From positions 434,001 through 498,000 of the forward strand of contig NZ_JAMBOB010000002.1 in assembly GCF_023715415.1 (NCBI RefSeq): a stretch of DNA of 64,000 bases, in the 5' to 3' direction. Below, one piece after another: positions 43,071 through 51,741 of the stretch (its first letter is position 1; each line of letters begins with the position of its first letter). The notes under the pieces are model-generated. The model saw only the letters and a list, made by a program, of their open reading frames with translations. It did no database searches and was not told the DNA's origin. Both the position numbers and the translations under genes were made by a program. The stretch is from Neobacillus niacini. GTDB lineage: Bacteria; Bacillota; Bacilli; Bacillales; Cytobacillaceae.

Positions 43071-45824
43071 ATGAGATTTCGAACGAAGCTCTATACGAGC
43101 ATAGGATCATTACTTTTGTTTATTACGGTTATTGTAATAATTTTAATGAACATGCTTGAAGAATCGACTGTTAAAATGAATGTTGTGATTAGTGATTTAA
43201 ATAAGAGAATCGAAATTGCTTCAACGATTAAAGATGAGACCTCAATAACATCATATGTGTTAAATACCATATTGAATGATCCTGGGGAGACAATCAATTC
43301 AGACTTGTTGAATGCATGGGAAAATTCAAATTCAAGATTACAAATGGCAATTAACGAGCTTGAGAGGAAGGACACCCAAGAGAAATCTCAGGAACTCCTT
43401 GGGAAACTTAAAATCTTACATGAAACTTATCGAAATTTGGGTCAGCAAGCGTTGAAGCAAAGAGAACTCACTCCTAAATCAGAACTTATTCCTGCTTCTA
43501 AGACAGATATTGAACAATACAGTCAGAGGATGGCTCAATTGGCAGAATTGCTTCATGGCTTACAAGAACAAGGGATAAAGAATGAACTTGTACGTTCCAA
43601 AGATACCTATAATTGGGCAGTTGAAAATATTTATATCTACCTTGTCATTGGTTTAATCATCGGTATAAGTTTTGCCGTTTGGATCATCAAAAGCACCAGC
43701 AACAACCTTAACAAAGTAACAGACGTGATGAAACAGGCAGCGGCCAGTGATTTTGATATATTACCACGTATTGATATTGCCTCAAAAGGAGAACTGAGTG
43801 AAATTGCTGTTGCTTTTAATAAAATGGCCAAAGCACTTGAGAAACATAGTAGAATCGAGAAGAAATTAATAGAAGAGGCAAAAGAAACGAGCTGGCTGAA
43901 TACAAAAATTGCTGAAATTGCAACACTGTATCCAGAAGTTGAAAATGTACAGATGCTAGCCAATATGCTAATTACAAAGCTGGTACCTATGGCAGGAGCA
44001 ACCTACGGTGCCTTCTATTTAAGGGAAGTTAACAAAAGTGACCAGTATTTAACAAGAATGTCCTCCTTTGCCTCTTTAGCTGGGGATCAGGAACGAAAGC
44101 AATTTCGTTTAGGGGAGGGATTAATTGGGCAATGTGCACTTTTAAAGCGCCCCATCCATTTAAACCAAGTTCCCGACGATTATCTTAAGATCGGTTCAGG
44201 TCTAGGAGAAGCTTCTCCTAAAACGATTATGATTTTACCAGTATTATTTGAAGACCAAGTACTTGCTGTAATTGAAATTGCCTCTTTTGAGTCATTAACC
44301 CCATTACACCTAAGGCTGCTTGAAGAAGTGAATAACAATTTAGGTATCAAAATCAATAGTATTATGAACCACATGAAGGTAGAACAGTTATTGCAAGAAT
44401 CACAAGCCCTAACAGAAGAACTACAAGCCCAATCAGAGGAGCTCCAGGTACAGCAAGAGGAGTTAAGGTCGACAAATGAGAAACTAGAGGAACAGTATGA
44501 AGCATCGAAACAGAGGAACTTTGAAATACAGGAGGTCAGTGCGGCGCTGGAAGAAAAAGCACAGCAGCTACTCCTTAGTTCTAAATATAAATCTGAGTTT
44601 CTAGCAAATATGTCCCATGAACTTAGAACTCCTTTAAATAGCTTGCTCATTCTAGCACAAATTCTCTCTGAAAATGGGGAAGGGAATCTCACACCTAAGC
44701 AACAGGAATATATTAAAACCATATACGCTTCTGGAAATGATTTATTGAACTTAATCAATGATATTTTAGATTTGGCAAAAGTAGAGTCTGGAAAACTAGA
44801 TGTGATATCAGAAGAAGTAGCAATAAGTGAGGTAAGAGATTTTCTTTATAATCAATTCTTACCGATTGCAAATCAAAAGAAGGTTTATTTTACAATCGTA
44901 AGCGAAAGCGAATGGCCAAAGACATTCCTAACCGATGAACAACGGTTACAGCAAATCTTAAAAAATCTACTTTCTAATGCGTTTAAATTTACAGAAAGCG
45001 GCAGTGTCACATTACATATCCGCGAAGTCATGAAAAATAGTACAAAGAATATGGGGGAAGAACGACAAGCGCAACGAATGCTTGCTTTTTCCGTCATTGA
45101 TACAGGTATAGGCATCGAAAAAGAAAAACAAGAAACGATTTTTGACGCTTTCAAACAAGCTGATGGTACGACAAGCCGTCAATATGGTGGTACGGGCCTA
45201 GGCTTATCCATTAGCCGCGAATTTGCTCATTTATTAGGCGGATTTATAGAAGTTTCAAGTGAAATTGGGCAGGGAAGTACATTTACCTTATATTTGCCAT
45301 ATCGTCAAATGAATAACAAAATAGTTAATCTATCTACGGCTCGAACGGAAGCAGCTGTCAGTTTGGAAGCGAACTATTTAGTGAACACCAATGATCAAGT
45401 TTTACAGGAAGAGCCAATGATCAAACATGGGAAATCGATTCTGAAGAACAAGAAAGTTCTAATTGTCGATGATGATATTCGTAATGTGTATGCCTTAACA
45501 ATTGCTCTTGAGAATTTTGATATGGAGATCCTGGTTGCCGAAAACGGCAGGGAAGCGTTGGAAGTACTAAATGATCATCCTACTACCGACTTGATTTTAA
45601 TGGATATTATGATGCCGGAAATGGATGGGTTTGAGGCCATCCAACACATTCGTAAAATAAGTATATTTGAAACGTTACCCATCATCGCACTTACTGCAAA
45701 AGCAATGAAACACAGTAAAGAAGAATGCCTAGAGGCAGGTGCTACGGATTATATTAGTAAGCCGATTAACTTGGAACAGCTTTTCTCGTTAATGCAGGTT
45801 TGGTTATTTACGAAGGAGGGCTAG
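43071..45824 (+). CDS. Membrane hybrid histidine kinase (CHASE3-like, HAMP, GAF, HisKA, HATPase, REC), RsbK-like
   Basis: A 917-residue sensor. TM1 is about residues 10-28 and TM2 190-206, bracketing an extracytoplasmic helical region of the CHASE3 type. HAMP spans about 207-262, GAF about 280-425 and a Glu/Gln coiled coil 435-505. The HisKA box SEFLANMSHELRTP has H516. ATPase boxes are N636-region, VIDTGIGI and YGGTGLGLSI. The receiver has Asp845 (LILMDIMMPEMDGFE). This layout, with a CheR gene next, matches the B. cereus RsbK/RsbM pair controlling the general stress response. No RsbY phosphatase gene is present here. The ribosome site is aggaggg. Confidence 0.85.
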   Translation: MRFRTKLYTSIGSLLLFITVIVIILMNMLEESTVKMNVVISDLNKRIEIASTIKDETSITSYVLNTILNDPGETINSDLLNAWENSNSRLQMAINELERKDTQEKSQELLGKLKILHETYRNLGQQALKQRELTPKSELIPASKTDIEQYSQRMAQLAELLHGLQEQGIKNELVRSKDTYNWAVENIYIYLVIGLIIGISFAVWIIKSTSNNLNKVTDVMKQAAASDFDILPRIDIASKGELSEIAVAFNKMAKALEKHSRIEKKLIEEAKETSWLNTKIAEIATLYPEVENVQMLANMLITKLVPMAGATYGAFYLREVNKSDQYLTRMSSFASLAGDQERKQFRLGEGLIGQCALLKRPIHLNQVPDDYLKIGSGLGEASPKTIMILPVLFEDQVLAVIEIASFESLTPLHLRLLEEVNNNLGIKINSIMNHMKVEQLLQESQALTEELQAQSEELQVQQEELRSTNEKLEEQYEASKQRNFEIQEVSAALEEKAQQLLLSSKYKSEFLANMSHELRTPLNSLLILAQILSENGEGNLTPKQQEYIKTIYASGNDLLNLINDILDLAKVESGKLDVISEEVAISEVRDFLYNQFLPIANQKKVYFTIVSESEWPKTFLTDEQRLQQILKNLLSNAFKFTESGSVTLHIREVMKNSTKNMGEERQAQRMLAFSVIDTGIGIEKEKQETIFDAFKQADGTTSRQYGGTGLGLSISREFAHLLGGFIEVSSEIGQGSTFTLYLPYRQMNNKIVNLSTARTEAAVSLEANYLVNTNDQVLQEEPMIKHGKSILKNKKVLIVDDDIRNVYALTIALENFDMEILVAENGREALEVLNDHPTTDLILMDIMMPEMDGFEAIQHIRKISIFETLPIIALTAKAMKHSKEECLEAGATDYISKPINLEQLFSLMQVWLFTKEG

Positions 45825-45842
45825 AAAATCGAACAGGGCAAA

Positions 45843-46688
45843 TTGCATGAATCATATAATCTAGTTCAGTCTGAAGAAATCGAGAGGATTGAAATCGATT
45901 TATTACTAGAGGCTGTGTTTCGATATTATGGATATGATTTTAGAAACTATGCCTTTCCTTTCATCCAAAGGAGAATAAACCATCGCGTTCAGATTGAGAG
46001 ACTATCAAGTATTTCGGCTCTGCAGGAAAAAATCCTTCGTGAACCTGGAATGATGGCAAGGGTACTTTCCGACTTTTCAATCAATGTTACTGAGATGTTT
46101 CGAGATCCATCCTTTTTTAAGAGTATCCGAACCAAGGTGGTCCCTTTAATAAAGGATTATCCATTAATTAAAATTTGGCATGTTGGATGTTCTTCAGGTG
46201 AGGAAGTGTATTCAATGGCAATTCTCTTACATGAAGAAGGGATTTACGATAAAACAAGAATCTATGCAACAGATATAAATAAGAATATTCTCGAAAAAGC
46301 AAAACAGGGTACCTTTCCTTTAGAAGGGATGAAGACTTATACCAAAAACTATATTGAAGCAGGAGGGAAACAGGCCTTTTCTGAATATTATAAAGCGATT
46401 GACGATAAGGTTTGTTTCCACTCATTTCTTCAGAAAAATATGATTTTTGCTCAGCATAATGTAGTAACAGATCATTCTTTTAACGAGTTTGATATAATTT
46501 TATGCCGAAATGTTCTCATCTATTTTAATAAGAATCTTCAAAATGACGTTCATCAATTAATATACGAAAGCTTAAGTACGTCAGGTTTCCTTGGCTTAGG
46601 AAAAAGAGAGGGGGTTAAATTTACACGTTATGAAGACTGTTATGGAGAATTTGATGAACCCGAAAGACTCTATCGAAAAGTTAAATAA
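45843..46688 (+). CDS. CheR-type protein glutamate methyltransferase, RsbM-like
   Basis: A 281-residue S-adenosylmethionine-dependent methyltransferase. The N-terminal helical CheR domain has YGYDFRNYAFPFIQRRINHR, followed by INVTEMFRDPSFF, the SAM motif IWHVGCSSGEEVYSMA, ATDINKNILEKAKQG and the FDIILCRNVLIYF motif. It should methylate glutamates on the kinase encoded immediately upstream, as RsbM does on RsbK. It has a TTG start 18 bp after the kinase stop; an ATG four bases later closes after five codons. No methylesterase (CheB) is present in the window. Confidence 0.85.
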   Translation: MHESYNLVQSEEIERIEIDLLLEAVFRYYGYDFRNYAFPFIQRRINHRVQIERLSSISALQEKILREPGMMARVLSDFSINVTEMFRDPSFFKSIRTKVVPLIKDYPLIKIWHVGCSSGEEVYSMAILLHEEGIYDKTRIYATDINKNILEKAKQGTFPLEGMKTYTKNYIEAGGKQAFSEYYKAIDDKVCFHSFLQKNMIFAQHNVVTDHSFNEFDIILCRNVLIYFNKNLQNDVHQLIYESLSTSGFLGLGKREGVKFTRYEDCYGEFDEPERLYRKVK

Positions 46689-48696
46689 TACGTATGCTCA
46701 AAAGGTGAATATTTTAATGGTGGATGATCATCCAGAAAACCTTTTGGCTTTAGAAGCAGTACTTACTTCACCAAACTACAATCTTATTAGCGCACAATCA
46801 GGAAAAGAAGCATTGAAATGCATGCTTCAACATGAATTTGCGGTGATTTTGCTAGACGTTCAAATGCCAGGACTTAATGGCTTTGATACGGCTAAGCTTA
46901 TCAAGGCGAGAGAAAAAACAAAAAATATCCCGATCATTTTTATTACAGCTATTAGTCAAGAAGTAGAACATGTACATCAAGGATACTCAGTAGGTGCGAT
47001 CGATTATATTTTTAAACCCTTTCAGCCGGAAACGTTGAAAAGGAAAATAGAACAGTTTGTCAAAATCCATCAAAACCATCAAGAAACGATCATTCAGACG
47101 GATTTAGGACATTTGCTTGAACTGAATAAAGTCAACAAAAGACTGGATAGAACCACCCTAAATTTGCGTCGGACAGAGGCATTATCAAAAGCCATAAGTG
47201 AAACGATAACTGACACCATCGTCACGTTTGATAATCAGGGTTTGATCCTTTCCGTAAATCCTGCGGTCACTGGTATGTTTGGCTACCACGAAAAGGATTT
47301 GGTAGAAAATCACGTTCTGAAGCTTTTTCCTAAATGGGAGGATGAAGTGTTATCTGATTCATCACTCTCATTCCTTCCTATGATTAGAAAATCGGTAGGA
47401 AAAATTATTGAAGTAGTGGCTGGTCGACAGGATAAAAGCTGCTTTTATGCGGATTTGTTAATTGCATCAACCAGCATTGAGGATGAACAGATTTATGTTT
47501 GTACGATACGCGATGTAACAGAAAGAAAGCAAATAGAAGAAGTTAAAAAACAGAGGTTTCATAATTTGGAACATATTGTTGAGGAGCGGACGCTTGAACT
47601 GACCAAATCAAATGAGAAACTGCAAAAAGAAATTGAAGAACGAAAAAGAATGGCCGACCATCTGTTCCGTTCCCAAGAAAGGTTTCGAAAAATATTTGAA
47701 TCCAGTCCATTATTAAAAGCGATTCTATCACAGAAGGATCTGACATTTATCGACATCAATCCCAGCTGGAGCAAATTCACCGGTTATAGCTGTGATGAGT
47801 TGACGCATCAAAAAATTAATAGTAGAAATTTTATCGATGAAGCCACAGGGAAGTCGATTGATTTCAATAAAAAGATTCTAAACAAAAAGATTAGGTATGA
47901 GACGAAAAACGGGGAAGTTCGCTCAGGGTTATTGTCCACGGAGATGATTGATATCGATTCCGAACCATGTTCGCTTGTCGTATTAAATGATATTACAGAA
48001 AGAGTACATCTCGAGAATGAGATGTATCGACTGGATCGTTTAAATTTAATCGGCGAGATGGCAGCAGGTATTGCCCATGAAATCAGAAACCCAATGACAA
48101 CCGTACAAGGATTTTTACAATTAACAAGGAATAAAGTCGACAAATTATCTACTGATATCATCGATTTAATGTTAGAAGAATTGAACAGGGCAAATTCGAT
48201 TATCACAGAATTTTTAAATCTAGCTAAAAATAAAATCAGTGTCAAAAGGAATCAAAACTTGAATACGATTATTGAAGCTTTATCTCCTCTGATTCAAGCA
48301 GAAGCATTACGTTCGAATAAACAACTTAAGCTTGAATTAGGAGAATGTCCTGACATCTCCCTGGACGAAAAAGAAATTCGCCAGCTCATCTTGAATATTG
48401 CCTTAAACGGATTGGATGCCATGACGTCTAATGGGAATTTAACCATTAAAACCTATAAAGACAAAGAGACCGTGGTTCTGCAAATAAAAGACGAAGGCCA
48501 GGGAATCAGCCCAGAGGTATTATCAAAATTAGGGACACCTTTTTTTACCACAAAGGAAACCGGAACAGGATTGGGGTTAGCCATTTGTTACAGTGTAGCA
48601 AAACGGCATGATGCTCAAATTGAAATTGAAACGGGTGATGAAGGGACCACTTTCTCAGCTCGATTTCAGCTCATTCCCAGCTTAACTAATGCGTAG
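46654..48696 (+). CDS. Cytoplasmic REC-PAS-PAS histidine kinase
   Basis: A 680-residue soluble kinase. A receiver domain comes first (about 17-135, phosphoacceptor D68 in VILLDVQMPGLNGFD). A coiled linker and PAS domain follow (about 175-290), then a second coiled segment (290-335), a second PAS (about 340-450), and a Kin-type kinase core with H475 in AAGIAHEIRNPMTTVQGF and ATPase motifs NIALNGLDAM, DEGQGIS and TGTGLGLAI. The start at 46654 has ggag spaced 6 nt; ATGs at 46630 and 46642 are possible. It overlaps the CheR gene by 35 bp. An N-terminal receiver suggests it takes phosphate from the membrane hybrid kinase (inference). Confidence 0.85.
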   Translation: MNPKDSIEKLNNTYAQKVNILMVDDHPENLLALEAVLTSPNYNLISAQSGKEALKCMLQHEFAVILLDVQMPGLNGFDTAKLIKAREKTKNIPIIFITAISQEVEHVHQGYSVGAIDYIFKPFQPETLKRKIEQFVKIHQNHQETIIQTDLGHLLELNKVNKRLDRTTLNLRRTEALSKAISETITDTIVTFDNQGLILSVNPAVTGMFGYHEKDLVENHVLKLFPKWEDEVLSDSSLSFLPMIRKSVGKIIEVVAGRQDKSCFYADLLIASTSIEDEQIYVCTIRDVTERKQIEEVKKQRFHNLEHIVEERTLELTKSNEKLQKEIEERKRMADHLFRSQERFRKIFESSPLLKAILSQKDLTFIDINPSWSKFTGYSCDELTHQKINSRNFIDEATGKSIDFNKKILNKKIRYETKNGEVRSGLLSTEMIDIDSEPCSLVVLNDITERVHLENEMYRLDRLNLIGEMAAGIAHEIRNPMTTVQGFLQLTRNKVDKLSTDIIDLMLEELNRANSIITEFLNLAKNKISVKRNQNLNTIIEALSPLIQAEALRSNKQLKLELGECPDISLDEKEIRQLILNIALNGLDAMTSNGNLTIKTYKDKETVVLQIKDEGQGISPEVLSKLGTPFFTTKETGTGLGLAICYSVAKRHDAQIEIETGDEGTTFSARFQLIPSLTNA

Positions 48697-48730
48697 GTTC
48701 ATTCTTTAACAGGAGAGGGGGAAGGATGCC

Positions 48731-49672
48731 GTGTTAAAGAAAGGGAAAATTTATTTGATTATGGGTGCTGTTATTTCTGTCATGGTTCTAAGTTTTATAA
48801 CCGTATCTTTTGCGGATAAAAAGCCGACTGTGGTCGTTGTGTTAAAAGAAGGAAACACAGAATATTGGAGAATTATGAAAGCTGGAATTGAAAAAGGGTT
48901 TAAAGACTTTGACATCGATGGAAAAGTGATGGTTCCTAGTGAATCAAAAGCGCAAGTTCAGGCAGAATTAATCATGAGGGCATACAAAGAAAAGCCAGAT
49001 GTAATCATTGCTGCACCTAACGGTTCATCTGTAAGCCCAACATTAGAATCGGTTACGGATGTTCCTATTTTGCTAGTGGATACCGATCTTCCAATTAAGA
49101 ACAAAACAGCGTATATTGGAACCGATAATCTGGATTTAGGTAAAAAGGCCGGAGCCTTTTTAGCCTCGCAGCTGCAACCAGGGGATAAGATTGCTATTAT
49201 CGCAGGAGATTTGTCTTTATCCGTTTTTAACGAGCGAATCGATGGTGCAACTATATCTTTACGAAATGCTGGAATCCAAATCGCCTATGTAAAAACAGGG
49301 ATACAGGATAATTCCAAAACGATAAAAAGTGTGATAACAAAGCTTTTACGTGACCAGCCTGATATTAAGGGGTTCGTGACCACACATGACACGATTGCGT
49401 TACCAGTAATTAAAGAGTTAGAGGAACAAGGACTCTTGATGCCTGTCATTGGGCCGGATGGCCTTACAGAAATGCTTAAGTTCATTGCTAATGAAACCAT
49501 TCCTGGTACCATGGCCCAAAACCCTTATGATATGGGATATTTAAGCGTTGAAACCGCCATGAAGGTAATTCAAGGAGAAAATGTGGAACCCTTCGTGGAC
49601 AGTGGTGTAGATATTATCATAAAAGAGAATGCCCAGCATAGATTAAACTTTTATGAGAAAATAGTGAAATAA
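48731..49672 (+). CDS. Periplasmic-binding protein type 1 (sugar-binding, RbsB-like), without transporter genes
   Basis: A 313-residue solute-binding protein. It has an N-terminal hydrophobic helix (IYLIMGAVISVMVLSFITV) with no lipobox cysteine, so it is either released or held by an uncleaved helix. The two Rossmann-like lobes are seen in TVVVVLKEGNTEYWRIMKAG, DVIIAAPNGSSVSP, AYIGTDNLDLGKKAGAFLA and MPVIGPDGLTEM. It resembles ribose/autoinducer-2-type binders. It is the last gene of the four-gene signalling operon (34-bp gap), and no ABC permease is nearby, so it probably presents a ligand to the hybrid kinase (inference). The start is GTG after ggaggggg. Confidence 0.82.
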   Translation: MLKKGKIYLIMGAVISVMVLSFITVSFADKKPTVVVVLKEGNTEYWRIMKAGIEKGFKDFDIDGKVMVPSESKAQVQAELIMRAYKEKPDVIIAAPNGSSVSPTLESVTDVPILLVDTDLPIKNKTAYIGTDNLDLGKKAGAFLASQLQPGDKIAIIAGDLSLSVFNERIDGATISLRNAGIQIAYVKTGIQDNSKTIKSVITKLLRDQPDIKGFVTTHDTIALPVIKELEEQGLLMPVIGPDGLTEMLKFIANETIPGTMAQNPYDMGYLSVETAMKVIQGENVEPFVDSGVDIIIKENAQHRLNFYEKIVK

Positions 49673-49673
49673 G

Positions 49674-49753
49674 AACCATAGGAACCATAGGGACGGTTCT
49701 CGTGGTCACATTAGGCAAAAAGTGGACCGATAGAACCGTCCCCATGGTCCTTA
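49674..49753. repeat. Dispersed REP-like repeat, fullest copy
   Basis: The copy runs from accataggaaccatag through gggacggttctcgtggtc, a spacer with acattaggcaaaaag, to gaaccgtccccatggtcc. Its two arms (gggacggttct and agaaccgtccc) can form a hairpin. It begins just after the stop codon of the binding-protein gene and separates two convergent genes. Confidence 0.8.
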
Positions 49754-49758
49754 CCCAC

Positions 49759-50208
49759 CTATTTTCTTATTTCTTTTATTGGGTTTTTCTCAAATACCAC
49801 AACCCTAGATTGATGGAGTAAGTGGAAATCTTCTATTGACATAAGTTCGAGTTTCAAAAGATCTTGGGTTGTCGTATAATCAGGTGGTAATCTTCTATTT
49901 AAAGAACCGAACCTTTTTATATTGTAATTTTTCCAGCTCCAGAGTCCAATGTAAAAGATAACCCAAATAAAAAAAACGAATAACATGAACGAACGAATAT
50001 CAGTATTGGTCATCTTAAAAGCCGTCTTTAATAAAATTAAATACGAGTCATTATAGTTAAACAAGGCACTAATAAAAAAAAGAACAACGACTATACAGTA
50101 AAACCAGACAAAAATAGAAAAAATGGATAGGATTATTTCCCTAAGCCAATTCGTCTTGGTTTGGACAATTATCCCATTTTTCGGTTTCCTCGATCTGGAC
50201 TTGACCAT
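49759..50208 (-). CDS. PgaD-like accessory membrane protein
   Basis: A 149-residue protein with a basic N-terminus and two long hydrophobic helices (about residues 22-47 and 65-90), then a polar C-terminus beginning WKNYNIKRFGSLNRRLPP. Size, two-helix layout and the YxxxRFG..RR segment agree with PgaD, the partner of the poly-beta-1,6-N-acetylglucosamine synthase PgaC. The start ATG 50208 lies inside the 3' end of the glycosyltransferase gene (40-bp overlap), which supports a complex. Confidence 0.7.
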   Translation of the reverse strand: MVKSRSRKPKNGIIVQTKTNWLREIILSIFSIFVWFYCIVVVLFFISALFNYNDSYLILLKTAFKMTNTDIRSFMLFVFFIWVIFYIGLWSWKNYNIKRFGSLNRRLPPDYTTTQDLLKLELMSIEDFHLLHQSRVVVFEKNPIKEIRK

Positions 50209-51416
50209 GTAGCATATCCACCCTTCAATCTGGATTTTATAGCTTTTGGAAAAGCAAAGATAACTATAAATGCATTTAGAATCCAGTAAATGACAGGGTA
50301 CCAGGCTGCCCACAAATAGTATTTTGTAATATTGTCATACGGTGAATCTAATTTTAGAGAGATCCAGAGTTGAATTAGACTCATAAAAACGAGGGCGAAA
50401 GATGAAAAAGTTATCCATATAAAAAGCTGTTGAATGGTAGAAGCAGTAACTAAATAATAAAAGGTTACAAATACCCATGAAAAGGACCATATCAAACTAA
50501 TCCATTGTTCTAGATAAACCGGCCAAATTCTTCTTTGCCTCCAATCCAATAAAATTCCCCAATGCCTAAGCATAACCTCTTGTCCACCTTGTGCCCAGCG
50601 AATTCTTTGTTTCCAAATACCACTTATTGTTTCAGGGACAAGCATCCAACACAATGCACGTGGTTCATATCGAATGTCCCAAAATCGTTGCTGTAATTGC
50701 CAAGAAACGGATATATCTTCTGTAATCATATCGCGATCCCATAGCCCAACATCGACTAGTGCCTTTTTTCGAAATGCAACAACCACTCCCGAAACGGTCA
50801 TAACTTTACCGAGTATCCTTTGTGTTCTTTTTATTGCTCCAATAATCGATGCGTATTCAACAATTTGTAATCGACTAATCAATGTATCCCGATTCCGAAT
50901 TCTTGGATTTCCCGTTACGGCCCCTAACCGCTCTCCTTTATGAAGAAAGTGGTAAATAAGATAATGTGCTGCATAAGAATCTAAGATAGCATCAGAATCA
51001 ACACAAACCAAGAACTCTGCATTGGATGCATGACAAGCAATGTGTAAAGCATTTGCTTTTCCTCTGTTTTCTTTACAATCAATGACTTTAAGTTCATTAT
51101 ATTGATTCACAAGTCTCCGAAGCGTACTAGAGGTGTTATCGGTACTCCCATCGTTTACAGCAATGATTTCTTTTCTAGGATAATTAAGACTACTCAAATA
51201 CTTAATCGTTTCTTCAATTGTGTCTTCTTCATTGAAGCATGGAACTAAAATGCTAATTAATGGCCACTCAATTTGATCGAATGAAAGTGGGCCTTCTTTT
51301 TCACGATATTTAAAGAATAAACTAGAACCGGCTATCCAAAGCAAAGACATAACTAATGGATACCAAAACACAAACTCTGATAGAACACTTATAAAAATTT
51401 TCAATTGTTTCTCCAA
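50169..51416 (-). CDS. Family 2 glycosyltransferase, PgaC/IcaA-like
   Basis: A 415-residue processive beta-glycosyltransferase. There is an N-terminal membrane helix (about 13-32). The GT-A domain has ISILVPCFNEEDTIEE, the DxD-type CVDSDA, the catalytic MITEDISVSWQLQ and the Q-x-x-R-W motif KQRIRWAQGGQ, followed by three or four C-terminal helices. This is the plan of PgaC/IcaA, which polymerises and exports poly-N-acetylglucosamine for biofilm. A PgaD-like gene overlaps its end. No deacetylase (PgaB/IcaB) gene is present here, so the polymer identity is inferred. Confidence 0.8.
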   Translation of the reverse strand: MEKQLKIFISVLSEFVFWYPLVMSLLWIAGSSLFFKYREKEGPLSFDQIEWPLISILVPCFNEEDTIEETIKYLSSLNYPRKEIIAVNDGSTDNTSSTLRRLVNQYNELKVIDCKENRGKANALHIACHASNAEFLVCVDSDAILDSYAAHYLIYHFLHKGERLGAVTGNPRIRNRDTLISRLQIVEYASIIGAIKRTQRILGKVMTVSGVVVAFRKKALVDVGLWDRDMITEDISVSWQLQQRFWDIRYEPRALCWMLVPETISGIWKQRIRWAQGGQEVMLRHWGILLDWRQRRIWPVYLEQWISLIWSFSWVFVTFYYLVTASTIQQLFIWITFSSFALVFMSLIQLWISLKLDSPYDNITKYYLWAAWYPVIYWILNAFIVIFAFPKAIKSRLKGGYATWSSPDRGNRKMG

Positions 51417-51741
51417 TCATATTAATGGATTGAATTTTGAATTAAATTAGCTCTATTTGTTTTTTAGAAGTATCTATTATTAAAAAAGCTTCGTTAAATT
51501 ATTTTTCCGGTTAATGACTACTTATATACGGAACCAAATTGATTTACAAATGATATCAAAATGCAAAAAGAAATTCTAAGCAGGGCGGAAAACGGAATGT
51601 AAAAGAGAAAATGCTTGTTCTATAATTAATGGAAAATAAAAGGGGGTGTAGGATGTGAGACCTTACCTAACAATTGAAATTTTATAGACTGTTAGAATAT
51701 GGTACTATATTTATAAAAAAGATATTTGTGAAGGAGATCCT
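51417..51741. other. Divergent intergenic region, no gene seen
   Basis: AT-rich DNA between the PgaC-like gene and the aminopeptidase gene. It should hold both promoters, but I cannot place boxes with confidence. An ATG after ggggtgtagg at 51653 closes immediately (ATGTGA). Confidence 0.5.

Noticed and set aside
44180-44758. Long minus-strand open frame of 192 codons inside the hybrid kinase gene
   Set aside because: It lies wholly antisense to a well-supported kinase coding sequence, is Ser/Cys-rich low-complexity sequence typical of a shadow frame, and has no ribosome site.
47808-48245. Minus-strand frame of 145 codons inside the REC-PAS kinase gene
   Set aside because: Antisense shadow of a conserved coding region, with no ribosome site or recognisable domain.
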